This document shows, piece after piece, positions 54,227-63,361 of a stretch of 64,000 nt of DNA. The stretch is taken from contig NZ_VFPG01000002.1 in the NCBI RefSeq assembly GCF_006716565.1, forward strand, positions 744,001-808,000, in the 5' to 3' direction. The notes below the pieces were generated by a model. That model saw only the letters and a list, made by a program, of their open reading frames with translations, was not told the origin of the DNA and ran no database searches. Numbering within the stretch: the first letter of the stretch is position 1; each line of letters opens with the position of its first letter. The position numbers and the translations under genes were made by a program. The DNA comes from Nocardia bhagyanarayanae. Lineage in GTDB: Bacteria > Actinomycetota > Actinomycetes > Mycobacteriales > Mycobacteriaceae.

Positions 54227-56650
54227 ATGTCGATAACCGTGCAGGCAGCGGGCGCCACCGGGCTCACCGCGGCCGAGGTCGAGCAGCGTCGCCGCGACGG
54301 ACTCACCAACGATGTGCCGGACCGGGCCAGCCGCTCGGTACGCGACATCGTCCGCGCCAACGTCTTCACCAGGATCAACGCGATCCTCGGCGTGCTGTTC
54401 ATCCTGGTGCTGTCGACCGGTTCGATCATCGACGGCATGTTCGGCCTGCTGATCGTGGCCAACAGCGCGGTCGGCATCATCCAGGAGGTCCGCGCGAAGC
54501 GGACGCTGGACCAGCTGGCCATCGTCAGCCAGGCCAGGCCGACCGTGCGACGCGACGGCGTCGCGCACGAGGTCGCGCCGAAGGACGTGGTGCTCGACGA
54601 CCTGATCGAGCTGGGTCCCGGCGACCAGATCGTGGTGGACGGCGTGGTCGAGGAGTCCGCGCTGCTGGAGATCGACGAGTCGCTGCTCACCGGCGAGGCC
54701 GATCCGATCGACAAGGCCATCGGCGCGGAGGTGATGTCGGGCAGCTACGTGGTGTCCGGTTCCGGCGCCTACCGCGCCACCAAGGTCGGCCGCGACGCCT
54801 ACGCCGCGAAGCTGGCCGAGGAGGCGAGCAAGTTCACCCTGGTGCACTCCGAGTTGCGCAGTGGCATCGACAAGATCCTGAAGTTCATCACCTACCTGCT
54901 GATCCCCGCCGGACTGCTCAGCATCTACAACCAGCTGTTCTCCAGCGGCGAGAGCTGGCGGCCCGCGGTGACGGGCATGGTGGCCGCGCTGGTTCCGATG
55001 GTGCCCGAGGGCCTGGTGCTGATGACGTCCATCGCGTTCGCGGTAGGCGTGGTGCGACTCGGCCGCCGTCAGTGCTTGGTCCAGGAGCTGCCCGCCATCG
55101 AGGGCCTGGCCCGCGTGGACGTGGTGTGCGCGGACAAGACCGGCACGCTGACCGAGAACGGCATGCGGCTGTCGGACCTCGAGATCATCGACGGGTTCGA
55201 CGACGGCGAGGTGCGCAAGGCGCTGGCCGCGATGGCGGGCGACGACCCGCGCCCCAACGCCAGCGTGCAGGCCATCGCCGAGGAGCTGACCGACCGCCCC
55301 GGCTGGCAGCACACCGCGGTCGCGCCGTTCTCCTCGGCCAAGAAGTGGAGCGGCTTCTCCTACGGCGAGCACGGCGACTGGCTGCTCGGCGCGCCCGACG
55401 TGCTGCTGGACCCGGGCTCGGAGGAGGCGCGCACGGCCGAGGAACTCGGCTCCTCGGGCCTGCGCGTCCTGCTGCTCGCGCGGAGCGACCGTCCGGTGGA
55501 CGCGCCCGACGCGCCGGGCGCGGTGCGGCCCGCGGCGCTCGTCGTGCTGGAACAGAAGATCCGGCCCGATGCCCGCGACACCCTCGATTACTTTGCCAGC
55601 CAAGACGTTTCGATCAAGGTTATCTCCGGCGACAACGCCGTCTCGGTGGGTGCGGTGGCGTCCTCGCTCGACCTGCCCGGCGGCGATCACGCCGTCGACG
55701 CGCGCCGGTTGCCCGAGGACCGCGAGCAGCTGGCCGACGTGCTCGAGCACGAGACCACTTTCGGCCGGGTCCGGCCGGATCAGAAGCGCGCGATGGTCGG
55801 TGCGCTCCAGTCGCGCGGCCACACCGTCGCGATGACCGGCGACGGCGTGAACGATGTACTGGCGCTGAAGGATTCCGATATCGGCGTCGCCATGGGCGCG
55901 GGCAGCCCGGCGACCCGCGCGGTCGCGCAGATCGTGTTGCTGGACAACAAGTTCGCGACGCTGCCCTACGTCGTCGGCGAGGGTCGCCGGGTGATCGGCA
56001 ACATCGAGCGCGTCTCGAATCTGTTCCTCACCAAGACCGTGTACTCGGTGCTGCTCGCGTTCCTGGTCGGTCTGGCGGGCGTCGGCTCGCAGATCTTCGA
56101 CTACGAGCCGATCGGTTATCCGTTCCTGCCGCGCCACGTCACCATCGCCGCCTGGTTCACCATCGGCATTCCGGCGTTCATCCTCTCGCTCGCGCCGAAC
56201 AACGAGCGCGCACGCACCGGATTCGTCTCGCGCGTCATGCGTTTGGCGATCCCGTCCGGCGTGGTGATCGGCGTCGCGACATTCGTGGCGTACCTCATCG
56301 CCTACGCGGGACCGGAAGCCAGCGAGACGCAGAAGGAGCAGGCGGGCACCACCGCGCTCATCACGCTGATCATGATCGCGGTGTGGGTGCTCGCCATCGT
56401 CGCCCGGCCGTACGTGTGGTGGAAGGTGGTGCTGATCGCGGCGTCGACGGGGGCCTACATCGTGCTGTTCACGGTGCCGTTCACCCGCGAGTTCTTCAAG
56501 CTCGACCCCTCCAACGTGGCGCTCACCACCTCGGCGTTCATCTGCGGCGCGATCGGCATCGTGCTGGTGGAGGCGATCTGGTGGATCAGCGCGGCGTTGC
56601 ACGGCGAGCGACGCAGGCTCATCCCGGCCACGCCGGGCGGCAGCGCGTAA
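54227..56650 (+). CDS. ctpE: cation-transporting P-type ATPase, CtpE-like
   Basis: 807 residues. P-type ATPase with actuator motif [14 protein letters not shown], membrane motif [12 protein letters not shown], phosphorylation site [13 protein letters not shown] (Asp near residue 303), [21 protein letters not shown] hinge and about eight to ten membrane segments. The P-E-G-L membrane motif and the length match M. tuberculosis CtpE, a calcium importer, rather than heavy-metal CPx pumps; no N-terminal metal-binding domain. A TACGCT -10 (54214-54219) seven bases before ATG 54227 suggests a leaderless message. Ion specificity is inferred. Confidence 0.9.
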   Translation: MSITVQAAGATGLTAAEVEQRRRDGLTNDVPDRASRSVRDIVRANVFTRINAILGVLFILVLSTGSIIDGMFGLLIVANSAVGIIQEVRAKRTLDQLAIVSQARPTVRRDGVAHEVAPKDVVLDDLIELGPGDQIVVDGVVEESALLEIDESLLTGEADPIDKAIGAEVMSGSYVVSGSGAYRATKVGRDAYAAKLAEEASKFTLVHSELRSGIDKILKFITYLLIPAGLLSIYNQLFSSGESWRPAVTGMVAALVPMVPEGLVLMTSIAFAVGVVRLGRRQCLVQELPAIEGLARVDVVCADKTGTLTENGMRLSDLEIIDGFDDGEVRKALAAMAGDDPRPNASVQAIAEELTDRPGWQHTAVAPFSSAKKWSGFSYGEHGDWLLGAPDVLLDPGSEEARTAEELGSSGLRVLLLARSDRPVDAPDAPGAVRPAALVVLEQKIRPDARDTLDYFASQDVSIKVISGDNAVSVGAVASSLDLPGGDHAVDARRLPEDREQLADVLEHETTFGRVRPDQKRAMVGALQSRGHTVAMTGDGVNDVLALKDSDIGVAMGAGSPATRAVAQIVLLDNKFATLPYVVGEGRRVIGNIERVSNLFLTKTVYSVLLAFLVGLAGVGSQIFDYEPIGYPFLPRHVTIAAWFTIGIPAFILSLAPNNERARTGFVSRVMRLAIPSGVVIGVATFVAYLIAYAGPEASETQKEQAGTTALITLIMIAVWVLAIVARPYVWWKVVLIAASTGAYIVLFTVPFTREFFKLDPSNVALTTSAFICGAIGIVLVEAIWWISAALHGERRRLIPATPGGSA

Positions 56651-56727
56651 CCCGCCCACCTGCACGGTTCCGGCGCGAGAAGCCTTGTGCGAAGCGGTCA
56701 TTCGGAGTTGGAGTACCTTCTCCGAAT

Positions 56728-57546
56728 ATGGAGGTACTGCTGCACCAGATCGACGCGTTCGCCGACGCACCGTTCTCGGGCAATCCGGCGGCCGTGATGC
56801 CGCTGACGTCGTGGTTGCCGGATGAGCTGCTGCAAAACCTGGCCGAGGAGAACAACCTCGCCGAAACCGCGTTCTACACCTCGCAGTTACCTCCGGAGGC
56901 GGCCGGCCCGCCCGTGGATCACCCGGTGTTCCACCTGCGCTGGTTCACCCCGGCGGCGGAGGTCGACCTGTGCGGGCACGCCACCCTCGCCGCCGCGGCT
57001 CAGGTCTTGGAGGACATGCATCCCGGCGCCGACCGGGTGAGCTTCTTCACCAGAAGCGGCTGGCTGCACGTCGATCGCACCGACGACGACGAGTACGTGC
57101 TCGACCTGCCGACGGTCGCCTCCGTCGAGGTGGAACCCGACCCGGCGCTGGTGGCGGCGTTGGGTGTGACGCCGGTGCGCGCGTTCTCCGGCACCGACGA
57201 GGTCGTCGTGCTCTCCTCGGAAGACCAAGTGCGCCAGGCCCGTCCGCTGTTGAGCGCCTTTCCGCCGCTGCCGCGCGCCGCCGTCCTCACCGCCCGAGGT
57301 GCGGAAGCCGATTTCGTCTCACGGGTTTTCGCGCCCGGTGTCGGCGTGCCGGAGGATCCGGTCACCGGATCGGCGCACGCCCAACTCGTTCCGCTGTGGG
57401 CCGCCGAACTCGGGCGCACCGAGCTGACGGCCCGTCAGCTGTCCCGCCGCGGAGGTGCACTGCGCTGTGCGCTGGTCGACGATCGGGTCCTGCTCCTCGG
57501 CCGCTGCCGCCGGTATCTCGATGGAGTGGTGACCCTGCCGGACTGA
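56728..57546 (+). CDS. PhzF family isomerase
   Basis: About 272 residues. Two-lobed diaminopimelate-epimerase-like fold of the PhzF family. Blocks: QIDAFADAPFSGNPAAVMPL, the catalytic glutamate in LAEENNLAETAFY, FHLRWFTPAAEVDLCGHATLAAA and GVPEDPVTGSAHAQLVPLWA. PhzF isomerises a phenazine intermediate, but most family members have other unknown substrates and there is no phenazine cluster here. TACCTT (56714-56719) eight bases before ATG 56728 suggests its own leaderless promoter. Confidence 0.92.
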   Translation: MEVLLHQIDAFADAPFSGNPAAVMPLTSWLPDELLQNLAEENNLAETAFYTSQLPPEAAGPPVDHPVFHLRWFTPAAEVDLCGHATLAAAAQVLEDMHPGADRVSFFTRSGWLHVDRTDDDEYVLDLPTVASVEVEPDPALVAALGVTPVRAFSGTDEVVVLSSEDQVRQARPLLSAFPPLPRAAVLTARGAEADFVSRVFAPGVGVPEDPVTGSAHAQLVPLWAAELGRTELTARQLSRRGGALRCALVDDRVLLLGRCRRYLDGVVTLPD

Positions 57547-57558
57547 CGGACGCCTCGG

Positions 57559-57590
57559 CCGTGCGCGGGCCGACGTCGGCCCGCGCACGG
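57559..57590. terminator. bidirectional palindromic terminator
   Basis: Perfect 32-base palindrome, CCGTGCGCGGGCCGAC joined to its exact complement, between the convergent phzF-type and MMPL genes. Confidence 0.8.
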
Positions 57591-57619
57591 TTCGTCGAGA
57601 CGAGAGTCACTGGTTGTGA

Positions 57620-59680
57620 CTACTGTGCCGCCACGGTCTCCGAATGCCGGGGCGTGGGCGGAACGGCGGGTCCCGACATCCGGGACGGCCACCACACTCG
57701 ATCGCCCGCGATCAGCGTGAGCGCCGGAACAAGGACCGATCGAACCAGCAGGGTGTCCAGCAGGACGCCGAAGGCCACCGCGAAGCCGAGCTGGGCCAGC
57801 GAGACCAGCGGCAGGGTCACCAGCACCGCGAAGGTGGCGGCCAGCACGATGCCCGCGGAGGTGATCACGCCGCCGGTGACCGAGAGGCTGCGCAGGATGC
57901 CCGCCCTGGTGCCGTGCCGCACCGACTCTTCCCTGGCCCTGCTGACCAGGAAGATGTTGTAGTCCACGCCGAGGGCGACCAGGAACAGGAAGGCCAGCAG
58001 GACAAGCCCGGAATCCAGGCCGTCGAAGCCGAACAGGTGCTCGAAGGCGAAAACGCTTGCGCCGAGCGCGGATCCGAACGACAGCACCACGGTGAGCACC
58101 AGTCCGACGGGTGCGGCCAGCGATCGCAACAGCAGACCGAGGACCGCGGTGACCACGAGCAGCACCAGCGGGATCACCACCCACCGGTCGCGCGCCGACG
58201 CCGTCGCGATGTCGCGGTTCGCCGCGCTGGGGCCGCCGACCACGGTGCCCGGCGCGACCTCGCCCAGGGTGTCGCGCAACCGCTCGATGGTCGCGGTCTC
58301 GGCGGCGGAATCGGCCGGGTCGCGCGGGATCGCGACGAGCTCGCCGACGATCGGCCCGGACCGTCCCGCTTCGACCGCGCCGATGCCGGGATCAGCCGCG
58401 ACCGCCGACATGGCCGCGTCGCGAACGCCGTTGGGCGCGAGGACGAGCAGCGGCGTGCCCGCGCGGTCCGGGAAGTGCGCGGCGATCAGCGACTGCCCTG
58501 CGACGCATTCCGGGGTGTCGACGAACTGGTCGGCCCGTCCCAGCGAGGCGGTGTTGCCGAGCAGTCCCAGGCTCAGCAGCGCCAGCACCGCGACCGAGGC
58601 GAGCGCCGAGACCACCGGCTTGCGGGCGATGGTCGCCCCGATTCGGTCCCAAATGGTCTCGGCGGCGGTCGTTTCGGCCCGCACCCGCGGCACCCGCGGC
58701 CAGAAGATCCAGCGCCCGCACACCATCAGCAGGGCGGGGAACAGTGTCACCATCACGGCGAGCGTGCACACGATGCCCGCCGCGCCGACCGGACCCATGC
58801 CCGCGGCATTGTTCATGTCGGCGGCCAGCAGGCACAGCAGTCCGAGGCTGACGGTGGCGGCGGACGCCGCGATCGCGGGGACCGAGCGCCGCAGCGCCGC
58901 CAGCATCGCCGCGCCCACCTCGATGCGGCGGTGCAGTTCCTCGCGGTAGCGCGCGACGATCAGCAGCGCGTAATCGGTGCCGACGCCGAACACCAGAATG
59001 GTGAGCACCGCGGCGCTCTGATCGTTGACGGTGACGTCGAATGCCTTGGCCAGCCCGTAGACCGCCGCCATGGACAGCACGGTGGCCCCCGCGACGGCGA
59101 CCAACGGCACCAGCCACAGCAGCGGGCTGCGGTAGGTCAGCAGCAGGATGACGGTGACCACGAGGGCGGTCACCAGGAGCAGCCGCTCATCGATGCCCTC
59201 GAACGCGCCCTCGAAATCCGCTTGCAGCGCACCGGGTCCGGCGACCTGGACGGTGAGTCCGTCGGGATGCTCGGCGACCGCCGCGCGGAACTCTTCGATG
59301 TATTCCGCCGCCTCACCGTGTGATTCGCCCACCGCGACCGGAAACAGCAGCGCCGCACCGTCGTCGGAGGACAGCGGCCGCTCGGGTCCCCCTTGCGTGC
59401 CGTACTTAGTGCGCAGCGCGGCGTAGTGCGCGGCGGCGGTGGCTCGATCGGCCTCCGTGACGCCGCTCGCGCGGTGATACACCACCAGGAAGACACTCTC
59501 GGTGCCGCCGGGCAGGGTGGTCTCCAGCTCGGCCGCCATCGTCGACTGCGCCGAGGCGGGGAGGTAGTCGATCTCCCGGTCGGACTTCACGTCGTCCAAC
59601 CCGCCTGCCCACGGTGTCAGCGCGGCGAGCACCGCGATCCACAGGCCGATGAGCAACCACGCTCTGCTCTTCATCCCCAT
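57620..59680 (-). CDS. MMPL family RND-type transporter
   Basis: About 686 residues. Two repeats of an extracellular loop plus six-segment membrane domain, as in MmpL/ActII-3 exporters. First membrane segment AWLLIGLWIAVLAALTPWAG, the proton-relay region FGVGTDYALLIVARYREEL in the first half and FLVALGVDYNIFLVSRAREE in the second (paired Asp-Tyr motifs). ATG 59680 has AAGGAGA seven bases upstream; a longer open frame lacks support. Divergent from a two-component system that probably controls it; substrate (drug or lipid) unknown. Confidence 0.93.
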   Translation of the reverse strand: MGMKSRAWLLIGLWIAVLAALTPWAGGLDDVKSDREIDYLPASAQSTMAAELETTLPGGTESVFLVVYHRASGVTEADRATAAAHYAALRTKYGTQGGPERPLSSDDGAALLFPVAVGESHGEAAEYIEEFRAAVAEHPDGLTVQVAGPGALQADFEGAFEGIDERLLLVTALVVTVILLLTYRSPLLWLVPLVAVAGATVLSMAAVYGLAKAFDVTVNDQSAAVLTILVFGVGTDYALLIVARYREELHRRIEVGAAMLAALRRSVPAIAASAATVSLGLLCLLAADMNNAAGMGPVGAAGIVCTLAVMVTLFPALLMVCGRWIFWPRVPRVRAETTAAETIWDRIGATIARKPVVSALASVAVLALLSLGLLGNTASLGRADQFVDTPECVAGQSLIAAHFPDRAGTPLLVLAPNGVRDAAMSAVAADPGIGAVEAGRSGPIVGELVAIPRDPADSAAETATIERLRDTLGEVAPGTVVGGPSAANRDIATASARDRWVVIPLVLLVVTAVLGLLLRSLAAPVGLVLTVVLSFGSALGASVFAFEHLFGFDGLDSGLVLLAFLFLVALGVDYNIFLVSRAREESVRHGTRAGILRSLSVTGGVITSAGIVLAATFAVLVTLPLVSLAQLGFAVAFGVLLDTLLVRSVLVPALTLIAGDRVWWPSRMSGPAVPPTPRHSETVAAQ

Positions 59681-59813
59681 TACTGTCTCCTTGTTTCGGA
59701 CATGGCAAGCAGCGTCGCGGGAACGCGGATCGAAAGCGTCCGCCCCGGGAAGGCTGTTGGAGATACGCCGCGCGGAGTACACCGGCCGGGCCGGGCTGCC
59801 GGAGAATGGCGGG

Positions 59814-61664
59814 ATGAACAGACGGTGGGTGGCCGACGGCGCGCTGGCCGGTGCGCTGCTGATCGTCGAGCTGATCGCGGCGGGACCGCTCGCGGACCCG
59901 CGCCCGCTGAACGCCTTCGGCGCGGTGCTGCTCACAGTGTCGACCGCGGTGCTCGTGGCTCGCCGCAGCCGGCCGCTCGGGGTCTTGCTCGCGCACTTGG
60001 CGTTGGCGATTCCATACCACGCCAACGAGTTTCCGCACGAGGCCGTGGTGCCCGCGACCATCGTGGCGCTCTACACGGTGGCCAGATACGGCACCCGGGC
60101 GCGGACAGCTTCGGTGATCGCGGGGGTTCTCCTGTTCGGCGTTGGTGGAATCTTGTTGTCGCGCACCGGAAACGAGAACACGGCGCTCCAGGCGTTCGGC
60201 GCCGTCGGCTGGATCGTGCTGGCCTGCGTGGCGGGCGAGGCGGTTCGGCTGCACCGCGCCTACATCGCCGAGGCGCTGGACCGGGCCGAGCGCGCCGAAC
60301 GCTCGCGCGACGCCGAGGCGCGCAGGCAGGTGGCGGAGGAACGGCTGCGCATCGCCAGGGATCTGCACGACCTGCTCGCCCACACCATCACGGTGATCCA
60401 GGTGCAGGCCGGGGTGGCCGCGCACCTGCTCACCGAGGGGCGGGCCGACCGGACCACCGTCGTCGCCGCCCTCGACACCATCGCGGACGCGTGCGCCGAC
60501 GCGCGCGCCGAATTGGCCGCGACCGTTGGCGTCCTGCGCACTCCGGGCGGGGAACCCCGCGGCCCGCTGCCCGCCCTTGCGCAGCTGTCCGTGCTGGCCG
60601 AACCGGCCGAGGCGGCGGGTGCGGTTGTCGAGTTCGAGACGACGGGCGAGGTGCGTGCGCTCGCGCCGACCGTCGAGATGGTCGCCTACCGGATCGTGCA
60701 GGAGGCCCTCACCAACGTCGCCAAACACGCGCGGGCCACCCGCGCCGCGGTGCGCCTCGATTACGAGGCCGATAGGCTGATCGTGCGCGTCACCGACGAC
60801 GGTCGCGGAGCCTCGGTCGGTGCAGCGGGTTTCGGCATTCGCGGCATGATCGAGCGGGCCGAGGCGGTCGGAGGTTCGCTCCGGACGCTCGGCACGGACG
60901 CGGGTTTCGCCGTGATCGCCGAGCTGCCGATTCCGGGAGTGCCCGAAGCCGTTGGCGCGGTGGCTGATTCGCCTGGCTCGTCGGGTGATGCGCGACGGGG
61001 CGGCGCGCAGGCACCGATGGGCGACCTCGGCCGGGGTGGGATGGGCGCGCAGAATGTCGGCGTGCAGGTGGATGGCGGTAGCGGGCGGTCGCACGGGGAT
61101 ATCTCGGGCGGCGTCGGTGTGCGGGGCGGCGTGCAGGCACTGAGGGGCGACGGTGGGCGATCTGATGACGGGGAGGCCCGTCCGGACGGGATGGACGCGC
61201 GGGATGTCGGCACGCAGGAGGATGGCAGTAACGGAGTTCCCCGCGGCGTGGGCGTGAGCGGCATCGGCGTGCTGCCGATAGACGACGTCGACCGATCCGA
61301 TGGTGAGGACGACGGCCGAGGTGGGATGGACGCGCATGACATCGGCTGGCGGCTGGACTGCGGTGGCGGGCGGTGGCGCGGGGATATCGCGGGCGGCGTC
61401 GATGTGCGGGGCGGCGTGCAGACATCGATGGGTGACGGCGGGCGATCTGATGACCGGGAGGCAGGTCGGGGCCGGATGGATGCGCGTGACGGCGGCAGGC
61501 AAATGGACGGCGGTACCGGGGTACGCGGCTCCGGCGACGGCGGCGTTCGGGCGTACGGCGGTGGCGGGCGGTGGCGAATCACGGGCGGTGTCGGCGTCCA
61601 AGGCAGCGGGCAGGTGTCGGCGGGCGACGGTGATCGGAGCGAGTCCGCCGGAGTGGCATCGTGA
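59814..61664 (+). CDS. NarL-type sensor histidine kinase with long repeat tail
   Basis: About 616 residues. Membrane segments in the first 150 residues form the sensor, followed by a HisKA_3 dimerisation domain with the phospho-acceptor in IARDLHDLLAHTITVIQVQAG (His185) and an HATPase domain (EALTNVAKHARAT, VTDDGRGASVGAAGFGIRGM). The kinase core ends near residue 380. The remaining 235 or so residues are Gly/Asp/Arg-rich tandem repeats not expected in this family. ATG 59814 is used; the open frame upstream crosses the MMPL promoter. The stop overlaps the regulator gene (GTGA). Confidence 0.92.
   Translation: MNRRWVADGALAGALLIVELIAAGPLADPRPLNAFGAVLLTVSTAVLVARRSRPLGVLLAHLALAIPYHANEFPHEAVVPATIVALYTVARYGTRARTASVIAGVLLFGVGGILLSRTGNENTALQAFGAVGWIVLACVAGEAVRLHRAYIAEALDRAERAERSRDAEARRQVAEERLRIARDLHDLLAHTITVIQVQAGVAAHLLTEGRADRTTVVAALDTIADACADARAELAATVGVLRTPGGEPRGPLPALAQLSVLAEPAEAAGAVVEFETTGEVRALAPTVEMVAYRIVQEALTNVAKHARATRAAVRLDYEADRLIVRVTDDGRGASVGAAGFGIRGMIERAEAVGGSLRTLGTDAGFAVIAELPIPGVPEAVGAVADSPGSSGDARRGGAQAPMGDLGRGGMGAQNVGVQVDGGSGRSHGDISGGVGVRGGVQALRGDGGRSDDGEARPDGMDARDVGTQEDGSNGVPRGVGVSGIGVLPIDDVDRSDGEDDGRGGMDAHDIGWRLDCGGGRWRGDIAGGVDVRGGVQTSMGDGGRSDDREAGRGRMDARDGGRQMDGGTGVRGSGDGGVRAYGGGGRWRITGGVGVQGSGQVSAGDGDRSESAGVAS
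61021..61660 (+). repeat. four 45-63-residue tandem repeats (coding minisatellite) in the kinase tail
   Basis: Units of about 135-190 bases start at a GMDARD-like codon block (GMGAQN, GMDARD, GMDAHD, RMDARD). Units 1 and 3 are closest: GGCGATCTGATGAC recurs 285 bases apart (61156 and 61441), that is two units. Each unit contains DGG, RGGVQ and GDGGRSDD-type blocks. All copies stay in frame with the kinase; the reverse strand is also open for about 730 codons, a by-product of the composition. Confidence 0.75.
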
Positions 61665-62317
61665 TTCGGGTGCTGCTGGCCGATGATCAGGCTCTGGTGC
61701 GCGGTGCGTTCGCGCTGTTGGTCGCGTCCGCGCCCGATATGACGGTGGTGGGGGAGGCGGCGACCGGGCGGGAGGCGGTGGCGATGGCTCGTGCCGAACG
61801 GGCCGATGTGGTGGTGATGGACATCCGCATGCCGGATCTGGACGGCATCGCCGCGACCACGTCCATCGCCGCGGACGAGAATCTCGCGGGCGTCCGGGTG
61901 CTGGTGCTCACCACCTACGACACCGACGACAACGTGCTGGCCGCCCTGCGCGCGGGTGCGAGCGGGTTCCTCATCAAGGACACCAAGCCCGCCGCGCTGC
62001 TGGACGCGATCCGCACGGTGGCGGCCGGGGAGGCGCTGCTGTCGCCGAGCGCGACCGCCGCCGTCATCGCGCGGGTGAGGTCCGCGCCCGATCCCGCGCC
62101 GCGCCCCACGCTGGGCGCGCTCACCGATCGCGAACTCGATGTGCTCGTCCTCGTCGCGCGCGGCCTGACCAACGCCGAGATCGCCGAGACCCTCGTGCTC
62201 AGCCCGCTGACGGTGAAGACCCACGTCAGCCGCATCCTGGCGAAACTGCTCGCCCGTGACCGCGTCCAGCTCGTCATCGCGGCCTACGAGGCGGGCCTCG
62301 TCACGCCCGCCACCTGA
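61661..62317 (+). CDS. NarL/FixJ family response regulator
   Basis: 218 residues. Receiver domain VLLADDQALVRGAFALL with acidic pair, phospho-acceptor Asp54 in VVVMDIRMPDLDG, and the threonine/lysine switch VLTTYD, FLIKD; then a LuxR-type helix-turn-helix TDRELDVLVLVARGLTNAEI and SPLTVKTHVSRILAKL. GTG 61661 overlaps the kinase stop. Expected to bind as a dimer and activate the divergent MMPL exporter or its own operon (inference). Confidence 0.94.
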   Translation: MIRVLLADDQALVRGAFALLVASAPDMTVVGEAATGREAVAMARAERADVVVMDIRMPDLDGIAATTSIAADENLAGVRVLVLTTYDTDDNVLAALRAGASGFLIKDTKPAALLDAIRTVAAGEALLSPSATAAVIARVRSAPDPAPRPTLGALTDRELDVLVLVARGLTNAEIAETLVLSPLTVKTHVSRILAKLLARDRVQLVIAAYEAGLVTPAT

Positions 62318-62587
62318 GAACCCCTGCGGCGGATTCGGCGCGCGTGCCCGTCCGTTGCGGACTGCGCCAGGTCTCGCAGTGCTGGTGGCCTGACGGCTGT
62401 GAGGTTGTTGCGCCGGGGCTTATGGTGCTGGCCTGTCGGTTGCGACCTGTCCGCGTTATCTCGCGCCTGCTCGTCGGCGATGGGCCTGTGCGCCGAGCTT
62501 GGTAGCGCTTGCCGGTCGGCTGTGCGCCGGATGTCGCGGCGCTTCCTGCCGGTTCTGGGGCAGTACGGAGTCGCGCTGAGCTGCCGG
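62318..62587. repeat. gene-free stretch with degenerate 34-base repeats
   Basis: Between the response regulator and the following minus-strand gene. GTGCGCCG at 62488 and 62522 begins two 34-base units, each with GCGCTT and CCGGT further in, and TTGCGCCG at 62408 begins a weaker one. No ORF with coding character was seen. Confidence 0.4.
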
Positions 62588-63361
62588 TCAGTTGTCGGGG
62601 ACCGGGGCGTCGTCCGGTCCGGGGACCACGGCGTCGGTGTGTTCCGGCAGCAACGGGCTGACCGCGAAGTGGCCCGCGACCGCGTCGGCGGGCAGGGCTT
62701 CGATCGCGCGGATGCCGTTGGTGGCGGCCAGGTTTCGCAGCTCCGGTAGGGTTCCGCGGACGACCAGGCCTACGGTGCAGGCGCATCCGGCTCGCAGGCG
62801 GGAGATGGAGACCGTCATGACCCGCGTGTAGCGCTCGCCGATCGCGCCGGTGCGCTCGAGCTGGTCCTGCACCTGCCAGGCGGCCGCGTCGGCGGACGCC
62901 ACGGCCACCGCGTCGCCCGCGGGCACCTGCACCGCGACCAGCGGCGTCTGCACGCGCGGAATCGGAACCCGGTACAGCACTTGGCCGATACGCAGACCAC
63001 CGCTGTGCGCGGGAATCGCCTGCGGCGCGATCGGTTCGGTGAACGAGACCAGCGCCCAGTGCTGCTCGGTGTCGGTTCCGGAGAGCGAATCCCTCGCTCT
63101 GGCAAGGTATTCGGCGACCGGCTCGGCGTGGTCGGGGCCGAGGCGATCGGAGCCGACGCCGAGCTCGCGCGGCGGATTCAGCGCACCGAGCACGGCCATG
63201 AATCCGATGACGCCGACCGCCAAGATTCCAGCGAGCGGGGCCCGCAGCATGCGTCCGCGGCCCCCTTCGCCGGCGCGCGTATGGTTCGTTGCCGGGCCTT
63301 CGGGTCCGCCCGCGGCGCCACTTTCGTGACGATCCGTACCGGACTCCGACCGCTCACGCAT
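62588..63361 (-). CDS. membrane-anchored protein of unknown function
   Basis: 257 residues. A polar N-terminus of about 37 residues, one membrane segment ([21 protein letters not shown], about 41-61), then an extracytoplasmic domain rich in Ala/Val with [20 protein letters not shown] and a CAC pair near residue 195. I do not recognise the family. ATG 63361 overlaps the end of the pseudouridine synthase gene by eight bases, so the two are co-translated; its stop lies in the repeat-bearing region before the response regulator. Confidence 0.75.
   Translation of the reverse strand: MRERSESGTDRHESGAAGGPEGPATNHTRAGEGGRGRMLRAPLAGILAVGVIGFMAVLGALNPPRELGVGSDRLGPDHAEPVAEYLARARDSLSGTDTEQHWALVSFTEPIAPQAIPAHSGGLRIGQVLYRVPIPRVQTPLVAVQVPAGDAVAVASADAAAWQVQDQLERTGAIGERYTRVMTVSISRLRAGCACTVGLVVRGTLPELRNLAATNGIRAIEALPADAVAGHFAVSPLLPEHTDAVVPGPDDAPVPDN

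Noticed and set aside
54182..56770. 862-codon open frame on the minus strand
   Set aside because: It is the reverse complement of the P-type ATPase, His/Arg/Gly-rich without domain motifs; a GC-composition shadow.
59406..61601. 731-codon minus-strand frame across the kinase and its repeats
   Set aside because: The kinase reads correctly on the plus strand with all motifs; the reverse frame lacks domains and is open because of GC bias and in-frame repeats.
61021..61660. CRISPR-like array
   Set aside because: Units are 135-190 bases, imperfect and coding, with no constant short repeat and unique spacers.
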